From the NCBI GenBank assembly GCA_017427185.1, contig JAFRTJ010000030.1, positions 226,793 through 290,792 of the forward strand: a stretch of 64,000 nucleotides of DNA, given 5' to 3'. Position 1 is the first letter of the stretch; each line of letters opens with the position of its first letter. Positions 17,413 to 26,619 of this stretch are shown one piece after another. This DNA is from Bacteroidaceae bacterium (GTDB lineage: Bacteria; Bacteroidota; Bacteroidia; Bacteroidales; Bacteroidaceae). The translations under genes and the position numbers were made by a program. Under the pieces are notes generated by a model. It worked only from the letters and a program-made list of their open reading frames with translations. It was not told the origin of the DNA and made no database searches.

Positions 17413-19767
17413 ATGAAAAAGAATCTTTTACAGGTATTAGTGTTATGCTTGAGTGCATATCTGGTTTCATGCACCCCAAGTGAAACAAGTACGAAGGAGG
17501 ACCTCACTCAATATGTGGAGCCTCGTATTGGTACAGCCCATTGCCGTTATTTTCATTTTGCTCCTGGAGCCCTGCCTTTTGGAATGGCAAAACCAGGTCC
17601 TGCCACGAATGGACATTATGGTAACAAAGATGGTTGGGAGGCAACAGGATATGATTATCGTGATGGCAGCATCGAAGGATTCCCTTGTGTGCATGAGTTC
17701 CAGGTGGGAGGCATTGTCTTGATGCCAACAGTTGGAGACCTGTTTACTGTGCCTGGTGATACAGCCTTGACAGCAGAGAGACAGGGGTATCGCTCCAGAT
17801 TCACCCATGAGAAGGAAACAGCCACAGCAGGTTACTATTCCGTGGAGTTGCTGGATTATGATGTGCTGGCAGAGGTGACAGCAACAGAGCGTGTAGCATT
17901 CCAGAGATATACTTTCCCAGCCAGCGAGCAGAGCCACATTCTATTTGATATAGGTCATCGCGAGGGAGAGAGTGGAGCTGTGAAGGATGCAGAGGTGACC
18001 ATCAGGGAAGATGGAAGTATCGAAGGATGGGTAATCACATTGCCAGAGTACATCAAGAAGTATCAGCCTGGAGCAGAGCTTCCCATCTATTTCTCTGCTA
18101 CTCTGGATAAGGAGCCCACCGCTGTTGGAACCTTCAATGACAGCATTGTAAATGAGGGTGCCACTGAAGCAAAAGGTCTGGGTGCAGGAGCATATCTAAC
18201 CTTCTCAACTGAGGAAGAAGAGGCTGTGACTGTCAAGGTGGGAGTCTCCTATACATCTGTTGAGAATGCTCGTTTGAATCGTGAGAAAGAGGCAGAGGAC
18301 CTGACCTTTGATGAAGTTCGCCAGATGTCCAAGAAGAAATGGCAGGAGAACCTGAGCCGCATCACAGTGGAGACAGCCAATCGTGATGATAAGGTGAAGT
18401 TCTACACAGGTCTCTATCATGCCATCCTGGGTCGTGGAGTCTGCAGTGATATCAATGGAGCCTATCCCAAGCATGATGGGACAGTAGGTCAGGTTCCAAT
18501 GGAAAACAAGAAGCCCAAGTTCCGCATGTACAATACTGACGCGATGTGGGGTGGTCAGTGGAATCTGACTCAGCTTTGGATAATGGCTTATCCTGAGCAC
18601 ATGAGTGAATTCATCAGTAGCCATCTACAGGTCTACAAGGATTGCGGATGGCTGGCAGATGGTTTGGCAAACAGTCGCTTTGTGTCTGGTGTGGGCACCA
18701 ATCAGTTGAGCAATATGATTGTGGCAGCCTACATGAGTGGTATCCGCGACTTTGATGTTGAGTTGGCCTATGAGGCATGTCTCAAGAATGAGATGGGTGG
18801 AGATGAGCGTCCCTTTGGTGCAGGAAAGGCAGACACGAAGCAGTTTGTGGAATATGGCTATGTTCCTCATCTGGAGAATGGAGAGGGAGCAGCAGAGATG
18901 TTCCAGTTCTCAGCTTCCCACACTTTGGAGTATTCCTACAGTGCCTATGCAGTGGCTCAGTTTGCCAAACTCCTAGGTAAGACAGAGGATTACGACAAGT
19001 TGATGTGGATGTCGAAAGGTTGGGAGCGTATCTATGATGCAGACATGAATTTTGTTCATCCCAAGGATGCAGAGGGCAATTTCATTGGAAACTTTGACCC
19101 CTTGCAGGTATGGCGTGGCTTCCAGGAAGGCAATGCTTGGCAGTACACCTTCTATGTTCCTCATGACCCGCAATCCCTTGTTGCCAAGGTAGGAGCTGAT
19201 GTGTTCAACAGCCGCTTGGACAGCATTTTTACTCTCTCCCAAGCCAAATTGTTCAGTGGAGGTACTGAAGTGGGAGCCTTTGCAGGTCTGCGTACCTTAT
19301 ATAATCAAGGGAATCAGCCCTGTCTGCACATCTCGTGGCTCTTCAATGAGGCAGGCAAACCCTCTCTGACTCAGAAATGGGTGCGTGCTATCCTGAATGA
19401 ATTCTATGCTACAGAGGGAATCCATGGCTATGGCTACGGACAGGATGAGGACCAGGGACAGCTTGGAGCCTGGTACAGCATCTCCAGCATAGGTTTGTTT
19501 GACGTAAAGGGTTTGGATGATGAGAACCCCAGTTTTGGTCTTGGTTCCACCATCTTCGACAAGGTGACCATTCGCCTCAATCCCAACTATTATGAAGGCA
19601 AGTCCTTTGTCATCAATGCTCAGGACAACAGCCAGGAAAACATCTATGTCCAGAGTTTCACACTCAATGGTGAGGAGCTCCATGATACCCATCTGCCATT
19701 CAACACGTTCCAGAAGGGTGGGACACTGGATGTAGTGATGGGTTCAACGCCTGTGGATGAGTATTAA
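17413..19767 (+). CDS. Glycoside hydrolase family 92 alpha-mannosidase, lipoprotein
   Basis: 784 residues. The lipoprotein signal ends 'AYLVSC'. The mature part opens with the family signature 'DLTQYVEPRIGT', then 'HFAPGALPFGMAKPGP'. The catalytic barrel shows 'DAMWGGQWNLTQLW' and the loop 'HGYGYGQDEDQGQLGAWY', where most GH92 members have a GN-D/E-D-x-GQM motif with the catalytic base. GH92 enzymes are Ca2+-dependent exo-alpha-mannosidases acting mainly on N-glycans. Linkage preference cannot be read from the sequence. The length is typical. Confidence 0.93.
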   Translation: MKKNLLQVLVLCLSAYLVSCTPSETSTKEDLTQYVEPRIGTAHCRYFHFAPGALPFGMAKPGPATNGHYGNKDGWEATGYDYRDGSIEGFPCVHEFQVGGIVLMPTVGDLFTVPGDTALTAERQGYRSRFTHEKETATAGYYSVELLDYDVLAEVTATERVAFQRYTFPASEQSHILFDIGHREGESGAVKDAEVTIREDGSIEGWVITLPEYIKKYQPGAELPIYFSATLDKEPTAVGTFNDSIVNEGATEAKGLGAGAYLTFSTEEEEAVTVKVGVSYTSVENARLNREKEAEDLTFDEVRQMSKKKWQENLSRITVETANRDDKVKFYTGLYHAILGRGVCSDINGAYPKHDGTVGQVPMENKKPKFRMYNTDAMWGGQWNLTQLWIMAYPEHMSEFISSHLQVYKDCGWLADGLANSRFVSGVGTNQLSNMIVAAYMSGIRDFDVELAYEACLKNEMGGDERPFGAGKADTKQFVEYGYVPHLENGEGAAEMFQFSASHTLEYSYSAYAVAQFAKLLGKTEDYDKLMWMSKGWERIYDADMNFVHPKDAEGNFIGNFDPLQVWRGFQEGNAWQYTFYVPHDPQSLVAKVGADVFNSRLDSIFTLSQAKLFSGGTEVGAFAGLRTLYNQGNQPCLHISWLFNEAGKPSLTQKWVRAILNEFYATEGIHGYGYGQDEDQGQLGAWYSISSIGLFDVKGLDDENPSFGLGSTIFDKVTIRLNPNYYEGKSFVINAQDNSQENIYVQSFTLNGEELHDTHLPFNTFQKGGTLDVVMGSTPVDEY

Positions 19768-19788
19768 TGTTCAAAGAAAGCACATCTT

Positions 19789-21426
19789 ATGAAAATTAGG
19801 TTATTCCTGTTCATGGCAACGCTGTTTGTCATGCAGAATGTATGTGGAGAGGATAAGTTTGGTCAGCAGAAAGAACGCTGGCTGCAGATAGCTCAGGAGA
19901 ACATGCCAACCCTCCAGAAGCGGGTGGTGGAGCCCCTGCGGGTGGTGGAGGCAGTGAAGGATGAGAAAGTGTTCCAGGGATGGACTTATAAGACCAGCAG
20001 TTTCCGTCTGGAGGATTTCTACAAGACCAATTTCAGTTCTCTTCGTTCCATCACACTGGACTTTGGAGAGCATCTGACAGGTTACTGCACCATCCGATTG
20101 AAGACCACAGACAGGACTTGGGATGCTCCCACACGCCTGAAGATGACCTTTGGAGAAGTGCCTGCAGAGATGAATACACCCTTTGATCCCTTTCCTGGAG
20201 GTCTGAGCCGTGCATGGATGCAGGATGAGACAGTGGAGTTCATGGAAGTGGATATGGATCGTGAGATAACCCTGCCACGCAGACTCTCCATGAGGTACCT
20301 GAAGATAGAGCTCTTGGGAACAAGCAGTGGGTACAATTTTGCCATTGACAAGCTGTACTTCACAGCCCAGAGTTCAGCAGGGGAAGTGCAGACCAGTCTG
20401 TTGCCAACCAGTCCTAAGATGTTCCGCGACATCAATGAAGTGGCATTGTCAACCTTGAGAGAATGCATGCAGACAGTTTTTGAGGATGGTCCCAAGCGTG
20501 ACCATCGTCTCTGGATAGGTGACCTCTATCTGCAGTATCTGGCAAACCGCTACAGTTTCAGGAATTACCAGCTCACCAAGCGTTGCCTTTATCTCTTTGC
20601 AGGATTGGCTACAGAGAAGGGAATCCTCATCTGCAACCTCTTTGAGCTACCCAAGCCCCATGCTCAGCCCAGCACTTATCTGGTGCCTTACCATCTGCTC
20701 TACATAGCCACTCTGCTGGAGTATTACCGCGATTCCCATGACAGGGAGACAGCTTTGGACTTGTGGCCCCTGTGCAAAGTTCAGATGGAGGATGCACTCT
20801 CGTTTGTGGAGAATGACATCTTCAACACATCAAAACGTCCTGCCTGGCTCTTCTTTGACTGGCGTGAGGGACTGGATGTGAATGCCTGTATGCAAGCCTG
20901 CACGATAGATGCACTTTCCAACACCTATGCTCTGGCTCAGGAATTGGGCAAACAGGATGAGGTGAAGGAATATCCAGCCCTGATCCGCAGGATGAAGGCT
21001 GCAGCAAAGAAAGAGATGTACGACAAGAAGTCAGGCCTCATCCTAAGTGGTGGGAACAAGCAAGTTTCAGTTCTTTCCCAAGCCTGGATGATAAGGGCAG
21101 GAGTGCTCAATCAGAAAGAGGGACAGCGTGCTTTGCGTGCAGCCCTGAGTCATCCAGAGGTAGTCATGCCAGGCACTCCCTATGGAACCCACTATCTGGT
21201 GGAGGCCATGCTGCTTTGTGGCATGAATGAGGAGGCAAAGGCCTATGTGGAGGACTATTGGGGAGGCATGGTGAAGAAGGGAGCTGACACGTTCTGGGAG
21301 GCCTATGATCCCCAGGATGATTTCCTTTCCCCCTATCACTTTGCTCCGCTGAACAGTTACTGCCATGCCTGGAGCTGCACTCCCATCTATTTCATCCACA
21401 AATATCCAGAGCTGTTCCAGAAGTAA
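19789..21426 (+). CDS. GH78-like alpha-L-rhamnosidase family protein
   Basis: 545 residues with a signal peptide ending 'NVCGE'. A beta-sandwich domain (about residues 55-200) precedes an (alpha/alpha)6 barrel. The barrel has 'EDGPKRDHRLWIGDLYLQ', which corresponds to the GH78 motif DCPQRDERLGWTGD, and later 'GADTFWEAYDP' and 'SYCHAWSCTP', which correspond to the GH78 base region and C-terminal barrel. The acidic residue that is usually Glu in the first motif is Asp or His here, so this is a divergent clade and the actual sugar is uncertain. It is shorter than most GH78 enzymes, lacking extra N-terminal domains. Confidence 0.75.
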   Translation: MKIRLFLFMATLFVMQNVCGEDKFGQQKERWLQIAQENMPTLQKRVVEPLRVVEAVKDEKVFQGWTYKTSSFRLEDFYKTNFSSLRSITLDFGEHLTGYCTIRLKTTDRTWDAPTRLKMTFGEVPAEMNTPFDPFPGGLSRAWMQDETVEFMEVDMDREITLPRRLSMRYLKIELLGTSSGYNFAIDKLYFTAQSSAGEVQTSLLPTSPKMFRDINEVALSTLRECMQTVFEDGPKRDHRLWIGDLYLQYLANRYSFRNYQLTKRCLYLFAGLATEKGILICNLFELPKPHAQPSTYLVPYHLLYIATLLEYYRDSHDRETALDLWPLCKVQMEDALSFVENDIFNTSKRPAWLFFDWREGLDVNACMQACTIDALSNTYALAQELGKQDEVKEYPALIRRMKAAAKKEMYDKKSGLILSGGNKQVSVLSQAWMIRAGVLNQKEGQRALRAALSHPEVVMPGTPYGTHYLVEAMLLCGMNEEAKAYVEDYWGGMVKKGADTFWEAYDPQDDFLSPYHFAPLNSYCHAWSCTPIYFIHKYPELFQK

Positions 21427-21467
21427 ATGGACAGCGTACAACCAGTTGAACAGAAAGCCTCATCACG

Positions 21468-23621
21468 ATGTCCAGTAAAACACTTATAAAACAAAGGTGG
21501 GAGACAACGCTTTTCTTCCTCCTCATGTTCACATTGCCCTCCTTCTCTCAGGTCACGCATGAGCACAGTTCATGTGATGAAGACAGCATCTCGCCCATGA
21601 AGGAAGCCATCCTGAGTGAGATAACAGTCCAGGGAATCACTGGTCTACAGCGACTGAAGGATTCATCCTCACCCTTCACAGTCATTTCTCCCAAAGAGTT
21701 GCTGCGCAGTCCTGTGCCCAATATAGTTGACCTGATCAGCCATCAGCCAGGTTTGGCTCAGATAAGCACAGGAGCAGGCATTTCCAAGCCAGTCATCAGA
21801 GGTTTGGGCTACAATCGTGTGGTAGTGGTAGAGCAAGGCATTCGTCAGGAAGGTCAGCAATGGGGAGATGAGCATGGACTGGAAGTTGATGCCGAAGGAG
21901 TTCATTCAGTGGAGATACTCAAGGGCCCAGCCTCCCTGATGTATGGAAGCGATGCCATAGCAGGAGTGATGGTACTGCATCCAGAGAATCCCCTGATGGA
22001 CCAGACCCTGCAGGCAAAAGTCTCCAGTGGATATCAGTCCAACAACGGGCTCTACAGCTACACAGCCAGCTTTGCAGGGAATGTGAATCGGTTCCTGTGG
22101 AACTGGCAGTTCAGTGACAAGGCTGCCCATTGCTACAAGAATTCCCTGGATGGCTATGTGCCAGGCTCCTGGTATAAGGAACGTGATGTGGTGGGCATGT
22201 TGGGCATCAATCGTGACTGGGGACATTCCTGGTTGCGTTTCTCCCATGTGAATTTCACTCCAGGCATCACAGAGGGAGAGCGTGATGAGGAGACAGGAGA
22301 ACTGGTATGGGAGGATGGAAACAAGGCCCATTCCTACAGTAGACAGTCCCCCTTCCAGAGAGTGAAGCATACGAAGGTAGTGAGTGACAATGCCTGGTTC
22401 CTGGGAGATGGTACCCTGAAAGCCATCTTGGGCTATCAGCAGAACTGGCGCCGTGAGTTTGAGGAATCTTTTGTTGAGCCAGAGCTTTCCCTGAGACTCC
22501 ACACCATCAACTATGACCTGCGTTATCAGCACACACTTCCTGCAGAATGGAAGCTGTCCAGTGGAGTAGGAGGGATGTGGCAGCAGAATGAGAATGGGGG
22601 AGAGGAATACCTGATTCCAGACTTCCGACTCTTTGACATAGGAGCATTCCTGACAGCCAGCAAACAATGGGACAGATGGCATCTCTCAGGTGGTCTGCGT
22701 TATGACCATCGTACACTCTCCACAGATTCCCTGCTGGAAGAGAAGGAACTGAGATTCCAACGTCTGACACCCCATTTCTCAGGCCTGACAGGCAGTTTGG
22801 GAGCAGTATGCAATCTCACCTCCAAATCCAATCTTAGACTGAATCTGGCACGTGGATTCCGTTCACCCACAGTCAATGAACTTTCCTCCAATGGAGTTCA
22901 TGAAGGGAGTGTGCAGTATGAGTTGGGCAATGCAATGCTTCATCCAGAGTACAGTTTCCAGACAGACCTGGGCTATGATTTCACCTCCCACTATTTCAGC
23001 CTTCAAGCCTCCCTTTTCCTCAACAGGATAGACAACTATGTTTTCCTCTCCCGTTTGGCAGGTGTGGAGACAGAGGGGTATGCCACCTATCAGTATCGTC
23101 AGGGAGATGCACGTCTGATGGGAGGAGAGCTGTCCTTTGATGTCCATCCCTTAGAGGCCCTCCACATAGAGAATGATTTCTCCTATATCCATGCCATCCA
23201 GCTTCACCAGCCTTCAGAGAGCCACTATCTGCCCATGATACCAGCTCCACGCTGGAACTGTCAGGTACGTTACAGTTTCCCAGACTTCCTGCATGGATGT
23301 TGTCGCAGAAGCTATCTCTCAGCAGGGATGGAATACAACTTCCGTCAGGACCATTTCTATGCTTTGGATGGCACAGAGACAGCCACTCCAGACTATTGCC
23401 TTTTTGACCTCTCAGCAGGAGTGGATATCCATGTGTTCCGCGAGAATTGCATCATGTTGACTCTCACTTGCCAAAACCTCTTTGACAAGGTTTACCAGTC
23501 CCACCTGAGCCGTTTGAAATACACAGACCTGAATCCCTTGACAGGTCGTCAGGGAGTCTCAGCCATGGGTAGGAACATCTGCCTGAAAGTCACCATCCCC
23601 ATCGATATTCATTTGGAGTAG
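21468..23621 (+). CDS. TonB-dependent outer-membrane receptor
   Basis: 717 residues. The N-terminal segment is followed by a TonB-box-like stretch, a plug domain ('SPFTVISPKELL', 'KPVIRGLGYNRVVVVEQGIR', 'VEILKGPASLMYGSDAIAGV') and a beta-barrel ending in 'GRNICLKVTIPI', with the last residues typical of an outer-membrane barrel. There is no carboxypeptidase-D-like N-terminal domain and no SusD gene beside it, so it is not a SusC-type glycan importer. Plugs with a 'GDEHG' motif resemble metal, haem or siderophore receptors such as the ZnuD/HmuR group. It is last in the glycosidase operon, so an oligosaccharide or a chelated nutrient released from glycoproteins are both possible. Confidence 0.85.
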   Translation: MSSKTLIKQRWETTLFFLLMFTLPSFSQVTHEHSSCDEDSISPMKEAILSEITVQGITGLQRLKDSSSPFTVISPKELLRSPVPNIVDLISHQPGLAQISTGAGISKPVIRGLGYNRVVVVEQGIRQEGQQWGDEHGLEVDAEGVHSVEILKGPASLMYGSDAIAGVMVLHPENPLMDQTLQAKVSSGYQSNNGLYSYTASFAGNVNRFLWNWQFSDKAAHCYKNSLDGYVPGSWYKERDVVGMLGINRDWGHSWLRFSHVNFTPGITEGERDEETGELVWEDGNKAHSYSRQSPFQRVKHTKVVSDNAWFLGDGTLKAILGYQQNWRREFEESFVEPELSLRLHTINYDLRYQHTLPAEWKLSSGVGGMWQQNENGGEEYLIPDFRLFDIGAFLTASKQWDRWHLSGGLRYDHRTLSTDSLLEEKELRFQRLTPHFSGLTGSLGAVCNLTSKSNLRLNLARGFRSPTVNELSSNGVHEGSVQYELGNAMLHPEYSFQTDLGYDFTSHYFSLQASLFLNRIDNYVFLSRLAGVETEGYATYQYRQGDARLMGGELSFDVHPLEALHIENDFSYIHAIQLHQPSESHYLPMIPAPRWNCQVRYSFPDFLHGCCRRSYLSAGMEYNFRQDHFYALDGTETATPDYCLFDLSAGVDIHVFRENCIMLTLTCQNLFDKVYQSHLSRLKYTDLNPLTGRQGVSAMGRNICLKVTIPIDIHLE

Positions 23622-23769
23622 GATTCAGGAATTCAGGAGAATTCAGTAGTTAAGTAGTTAAGTAGTTAAGCCGAATGTTTTTGAAGTATCATTTGAAGAA
23701 GTTAAGGGCTTAAATATCAGCGAAAGAGAGGGATTTTCTGTGGATTTTGCTGGGTGCAGAGGATGGGGG

Positions 23770-23823
23770 GAACGTGTTGGGAAAAGGAAAACAACACGTT
23801 GAGATGAGTGTTTCAACGTGTTG
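23770..23823. repeat. CAACGTGTTG-family hairpin
   Basis: CAACACGTTGA (23792-23802) and TCAACGTGTTG (23813-23823) form a perfect 11-bp inverted repeat with a 10-base loop. A further AACGTGTTGG lies at 23771. Upstream, bases 23650-23670 are three direct copies of the short word TAGTTAAG. No reading frame in 23622-24307 looks real. Confidence 0.9.
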
Positions 23824-23860
23824 CATTCATTGGACTTCCAGGTCTCAGAGACTAGAGATG

Positions 23861-24113
23861 GGAGTCTAAAGGCTGAAGGCTAAGGTCTAAAGTCTGGAGT
23901 CAAAAGACTAAGGTCTGGAGTCAAAAGACTAAAGTCAAAAGTCTAAGGACTAAAGTCTAAGGACTAAAGTCTAAGGACTAAAGTCTAAGGACTAAAGTCT
24001 AAGGACTAAAGTCTAAGGTCTAAAGTCTAAGGTCTAAAGTCAAAAGTCTAAAGGCTAAAGTCAAAAAGACAAAAGTCTGGAGTCAAAAGACATGAGACTA
24101 AAGACTGAAGACT
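23861..24113. repeat. Heptanucleotide repeat array (about 36 units)
   Basis: About 36 consecutive seven-base words fit the consensus AARGNCT with variants. The purest part alternates AAAGTCT and AAGGACT near 23933-24010. The phase is kept over about 250 bases apart from one extra A near 24065. It lies between the receptor gene and the FtsK-like gene. It codes for nothing recognisable and is not in phase with a long open frame. Confidence 0.9.
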
Positions 24114-24233
24114 GAGGAGGGGAGTTCCTCTGGTCAAGCACTTTTGGATTCCACCTTCTTGTATTTTTTAAGTACAATCACTTTCGATGCATGACAATTT
24201 TTACATTTGTGAGTCATTTTAATAAATTATTAC

Positions 24234-24241
24234 TATCTTTG
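24234..24241 (+). promoter_or_regulatory. -7 box of the FtsK-like gene
   Basis: TATCTTTG, 66 bases before the ATG. A TTTG at 24206-24209 is 24 bases upstream, longer than the usual 20. Confidence 0.5.
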
Positions 24242-24307
24242 TGGCACAAAAAGACAAAACAGTGTTTAGTAATCTAATTTCCATTAAAGCATATATTATA
24301 AGTAGAT

Positions 24308-26464
24308 ATGGGCTGGAGATATAGGAAACGAATAAAGATAGCTCCTGGTATTCATGTGAATTTCAGTAAGAGTGGTGTAAGCACAACAATAGGACCTCGG
24401 GGTGCAAGTGTCAACATTGGGAAAAGTGGCACATATCTCAATGCGGGTATACCTGGTACTGGTTTGTATAATCGTCAGAAAATAACATTCCAGGAAAAGA
24501 CGATGCCCAACAGTGATACATTATATTCAGAGTCTAATAATCATCTTCAAGAGAGAAAGACAGATGAATACAAAAATATACATACTTCTCTCATAGTTTT
24601 GAGTTATGTGCTTATCTTTTTCGTTCTTTTTATTATATTTGCCTACTTGGGATTATTTTTTAACGTAATCTTTTCTGTAGTTTTTACCATTGTCAATACA
24701 ATTATAATAATATCATTGTTTCTATACCATTTACATGTTAAGAACAATTCTTTTTCGAAAGAAGTTCACGGACAATCCGATGATGAAAAACTTGATTCTG
24801 GACTCGATGATGAATCGTGTAGTGAGTTTACACAAGAAACTGAAAAAATAGTTAGTGATGAATTTCATCCTATTCATGCGCAAAAGGAGAATACTTCAGT
24901 TGAAGAACTTTATGGACAACCCATTAAACAGGAAGTTCCACTCGCACCTTATGAGCCCAAACTGGATTTAGAAAACTATAAGTATCCTACTCTGAATCTG
25001 CTGAAGAAGTATGAGCTCGGTGATTCAGACATTGACTTGGAAACGCTGGAGCAGAATAAGTATGAAATAATAAAAGTTCTCTCGAACTTTGGTATTGACA
25101 TCAGTAGTATTAAGGTAATCAATAGCCCTAGATTTTTCTTGTATGTGATAACACTTGCTCCTGGTATCAATATAAAACAAATATATGGCTTGGAAGATGA
25201 CATTGCATTGAGTCTTTGTGTGAAATGCGTTCGCTTCATTACGCTTGTCTCTGGAAAAGGAACTGTTGCTATAGAAGTTCCTAAATCCAAACCTTCTGTG
25301 GCTTCCATGGAGAGTGTAATAAACAACCGACAATTTCAGGAGACCGATTATGAACTCCCTATAGCTTTAGGCAAAAACGTCACAAATGATGTTTTAATGT
25401 TTGATCTTGCCAAAGCACCACATGTTCTCATTGCAGGTTCATCTGGACAGGGGAAATCTGTTGCCTTGAACGTTATAATCACCTCATTATTATATAAGAA
25501 ACATCCTGCTGAGTTAAAACTTGTTTTAATTGACCCAAGAATAATAGAGTTTTCGGCTTATGAGCATATTGCTAATCATTTTCTAGCAGAGGAAGAAACT
25601 CATGTAGGTCGTGAGACTGTCATTTCTAATCAGATAACAGCTGTTTCAACACTGAGGAGTTGCTGTGTAGAGCTTGATATTAGATATAGTTTGATGGCAA
25701 AGGCACATGTGCATAATATCAATGAATACAATCATCTGTTCAAAAGCCGTCAATTGAATCCTCGGTTTGGACACAAATTTATGCCTCATATCGTTATTGT
25801 TATTGATTCATTTAGTGATATATCATCTGGTCATGAATCTGAATTCGAAAAGCCATTATTGCATCTCGCCAAACTTGGACGTGCAGCAGGTATTCATGTA
25901 GTTCTTGCAACAGGAAGACCTTCCAGTGATATAGTCACCAGTGAAATTAAAACTTATTTTCCTGTTAGGATAGCCTTCAGGCTGCCCGAAAAGATTGATT
26001 CAAGAGTGATTTTGGACACCGACGGAGCTGAACAATTACAAGGAAATGGTGACATGATTTTCAGAAATGGTTCAACCATTGTGAGGGCTCAATGTGCCTT
26101 CATGGACAGTACAGAGGTGGATAATATCGTTGATTTCATCGCTCAACAACAGGGTTACTCCTTTCCCTTTCCATTGCCAGAAGGGGTAGAGGAAGATGAG
26201 GAAGGAAGTGATTGGTTCGATGTAGACATGGCCCATTTAGATCCTATGTTCGAAGATATCGCACACATGGTAGTCTCAGAACAGATTGCCTCTACCTCTA
26301 TGATTCAGCGCAAGTTTTCTATTGGCTATAATCGTGCTGGACGCCTGCTGGTTCAATTGGAGAAAGCAGGAATCGTGGGTCCTGCCAAAGGAAGCAGAAC
26401 TCGTGATGTTCTCTGCAAAAGCGAGGACGATTTGATATCACATCTCGAGAATTTGAGGCATTGA
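24308..26464 (+). CDS. FtsK/SpoIIIE-like DNA translocase paralogue with N-terminal DUF4236 domain
   Basis: 718 residues. Residues 2-56 are a DUF4236 domain ('GWRYRKRIKIAPGIHVNFSK', then 'GPRGASVNIGKSGTYLNAG'). Two membrane segments follow at about 95-150, then an acidic linker. Residues about 230-640 are an FtsK alpha/beta motor with Walker A 'GSSGQGKS' (377-384). A winged-helix gamma domain occupies about 650-710 ('MIQRKFSIGYNRAGRLLVQLE'). Differences from housekeeping FtsK are marked. The four-segment N-terminus is replaced, the Walker B Glu is Ser (D500-S501 in 'VIDSFSDI', normally VDEFADL), and the Gln of the ATQRPS motif is Gly536. The gene is clearly richer in A+T than its neighbours. 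The role may be accessory DNA handling; ATPase activity is doubtful. Confidence 0.82.
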   Translation: MGWRYRKRIKIAPGIHVNFSKSGVSTTIGPRGASVNIGKSGTYLNAGIPGTGLYNRQKITFQEKTMPNSDTLYSESNNHLQERKTDEYKNIHTSLIVLSYVLIFFVLFIIFAYLGLFFNVIFSVVFTIVNTIIIISLFLYHLHVKNNSFSKEVHGQSDDEKLDSGLDDESCSEFTQETEKIVSDEFHPIHAQKENTSVEELYGQPIKQEVPLAPYEPKLDLENYKYPTLNLLKKYELGDSDIDLETLEQNKYEIIKVLSNFGIDISSIKVINSPRFFLYVITLAPGINIKQIYGLEDDIALSLCVKCVRFITLVSGKGTVAIEVPKSKPSVASMESVINNRQFQETDYELPIALGKNVTNDVLMFDLAKAPHVLIAGSSGQGKSVALNVIITSLLYKKHPAELKLVLIDPRIIEFSAYEHIANHFLAEEETHVGRETVISNQITAVSTLRSCCVELDIRYSLMAKAHVHNINEYNHLFKSRQLNPRFGHKFMPHIVIVIDSFSDISSGHESEFEKPLLHLAKLGRAAGIHVVLATGRPSSDIVTSEIKTYFPVRIAFRLPEKIDSRVILDTDGAEQLQGNGDMIFRNGSTIVRAQCAFMDSTEVDNIVDFIAQQQGYSFPFPLPEGVEEDEEGSDWFDVDMAHLDPMFEDIAHMVVSEQIASTSMIQRKFSIGYNRAGRLLVQLEKAGIVGPAKGSRTRDVLCKSEDDLISHLENLRH

Positions 26465-26619
26465 TTTCTCAGTTATGTGTGCACAAGAATAAGACCATGA
26501 TGATATGAGGAAATCAACGTGTTACCTTGAGTGATGTGACGTGATGCACCGCGTATTTTGGAAAAAGTATAATCTAACTATATACCATACCATAAATAGT
26601 AGTAGAATAGAGTGCATGC
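26465..26619. other. Intergenic stretch with one CAACGTGTTA word
   Basis: Between the converging FtsK-like and helix-turn-helix genes. It carries a single TCAACGTGTT at 26514-26523 related to the repeat family. No clear terminator hairpin is seen. Confidence 0.5.

Noticed and set aside
21468..23621. SusC-type receptor
   Set aside because: No carboxypeptidase-D-like N-terminal domain and no SusD neighbour.
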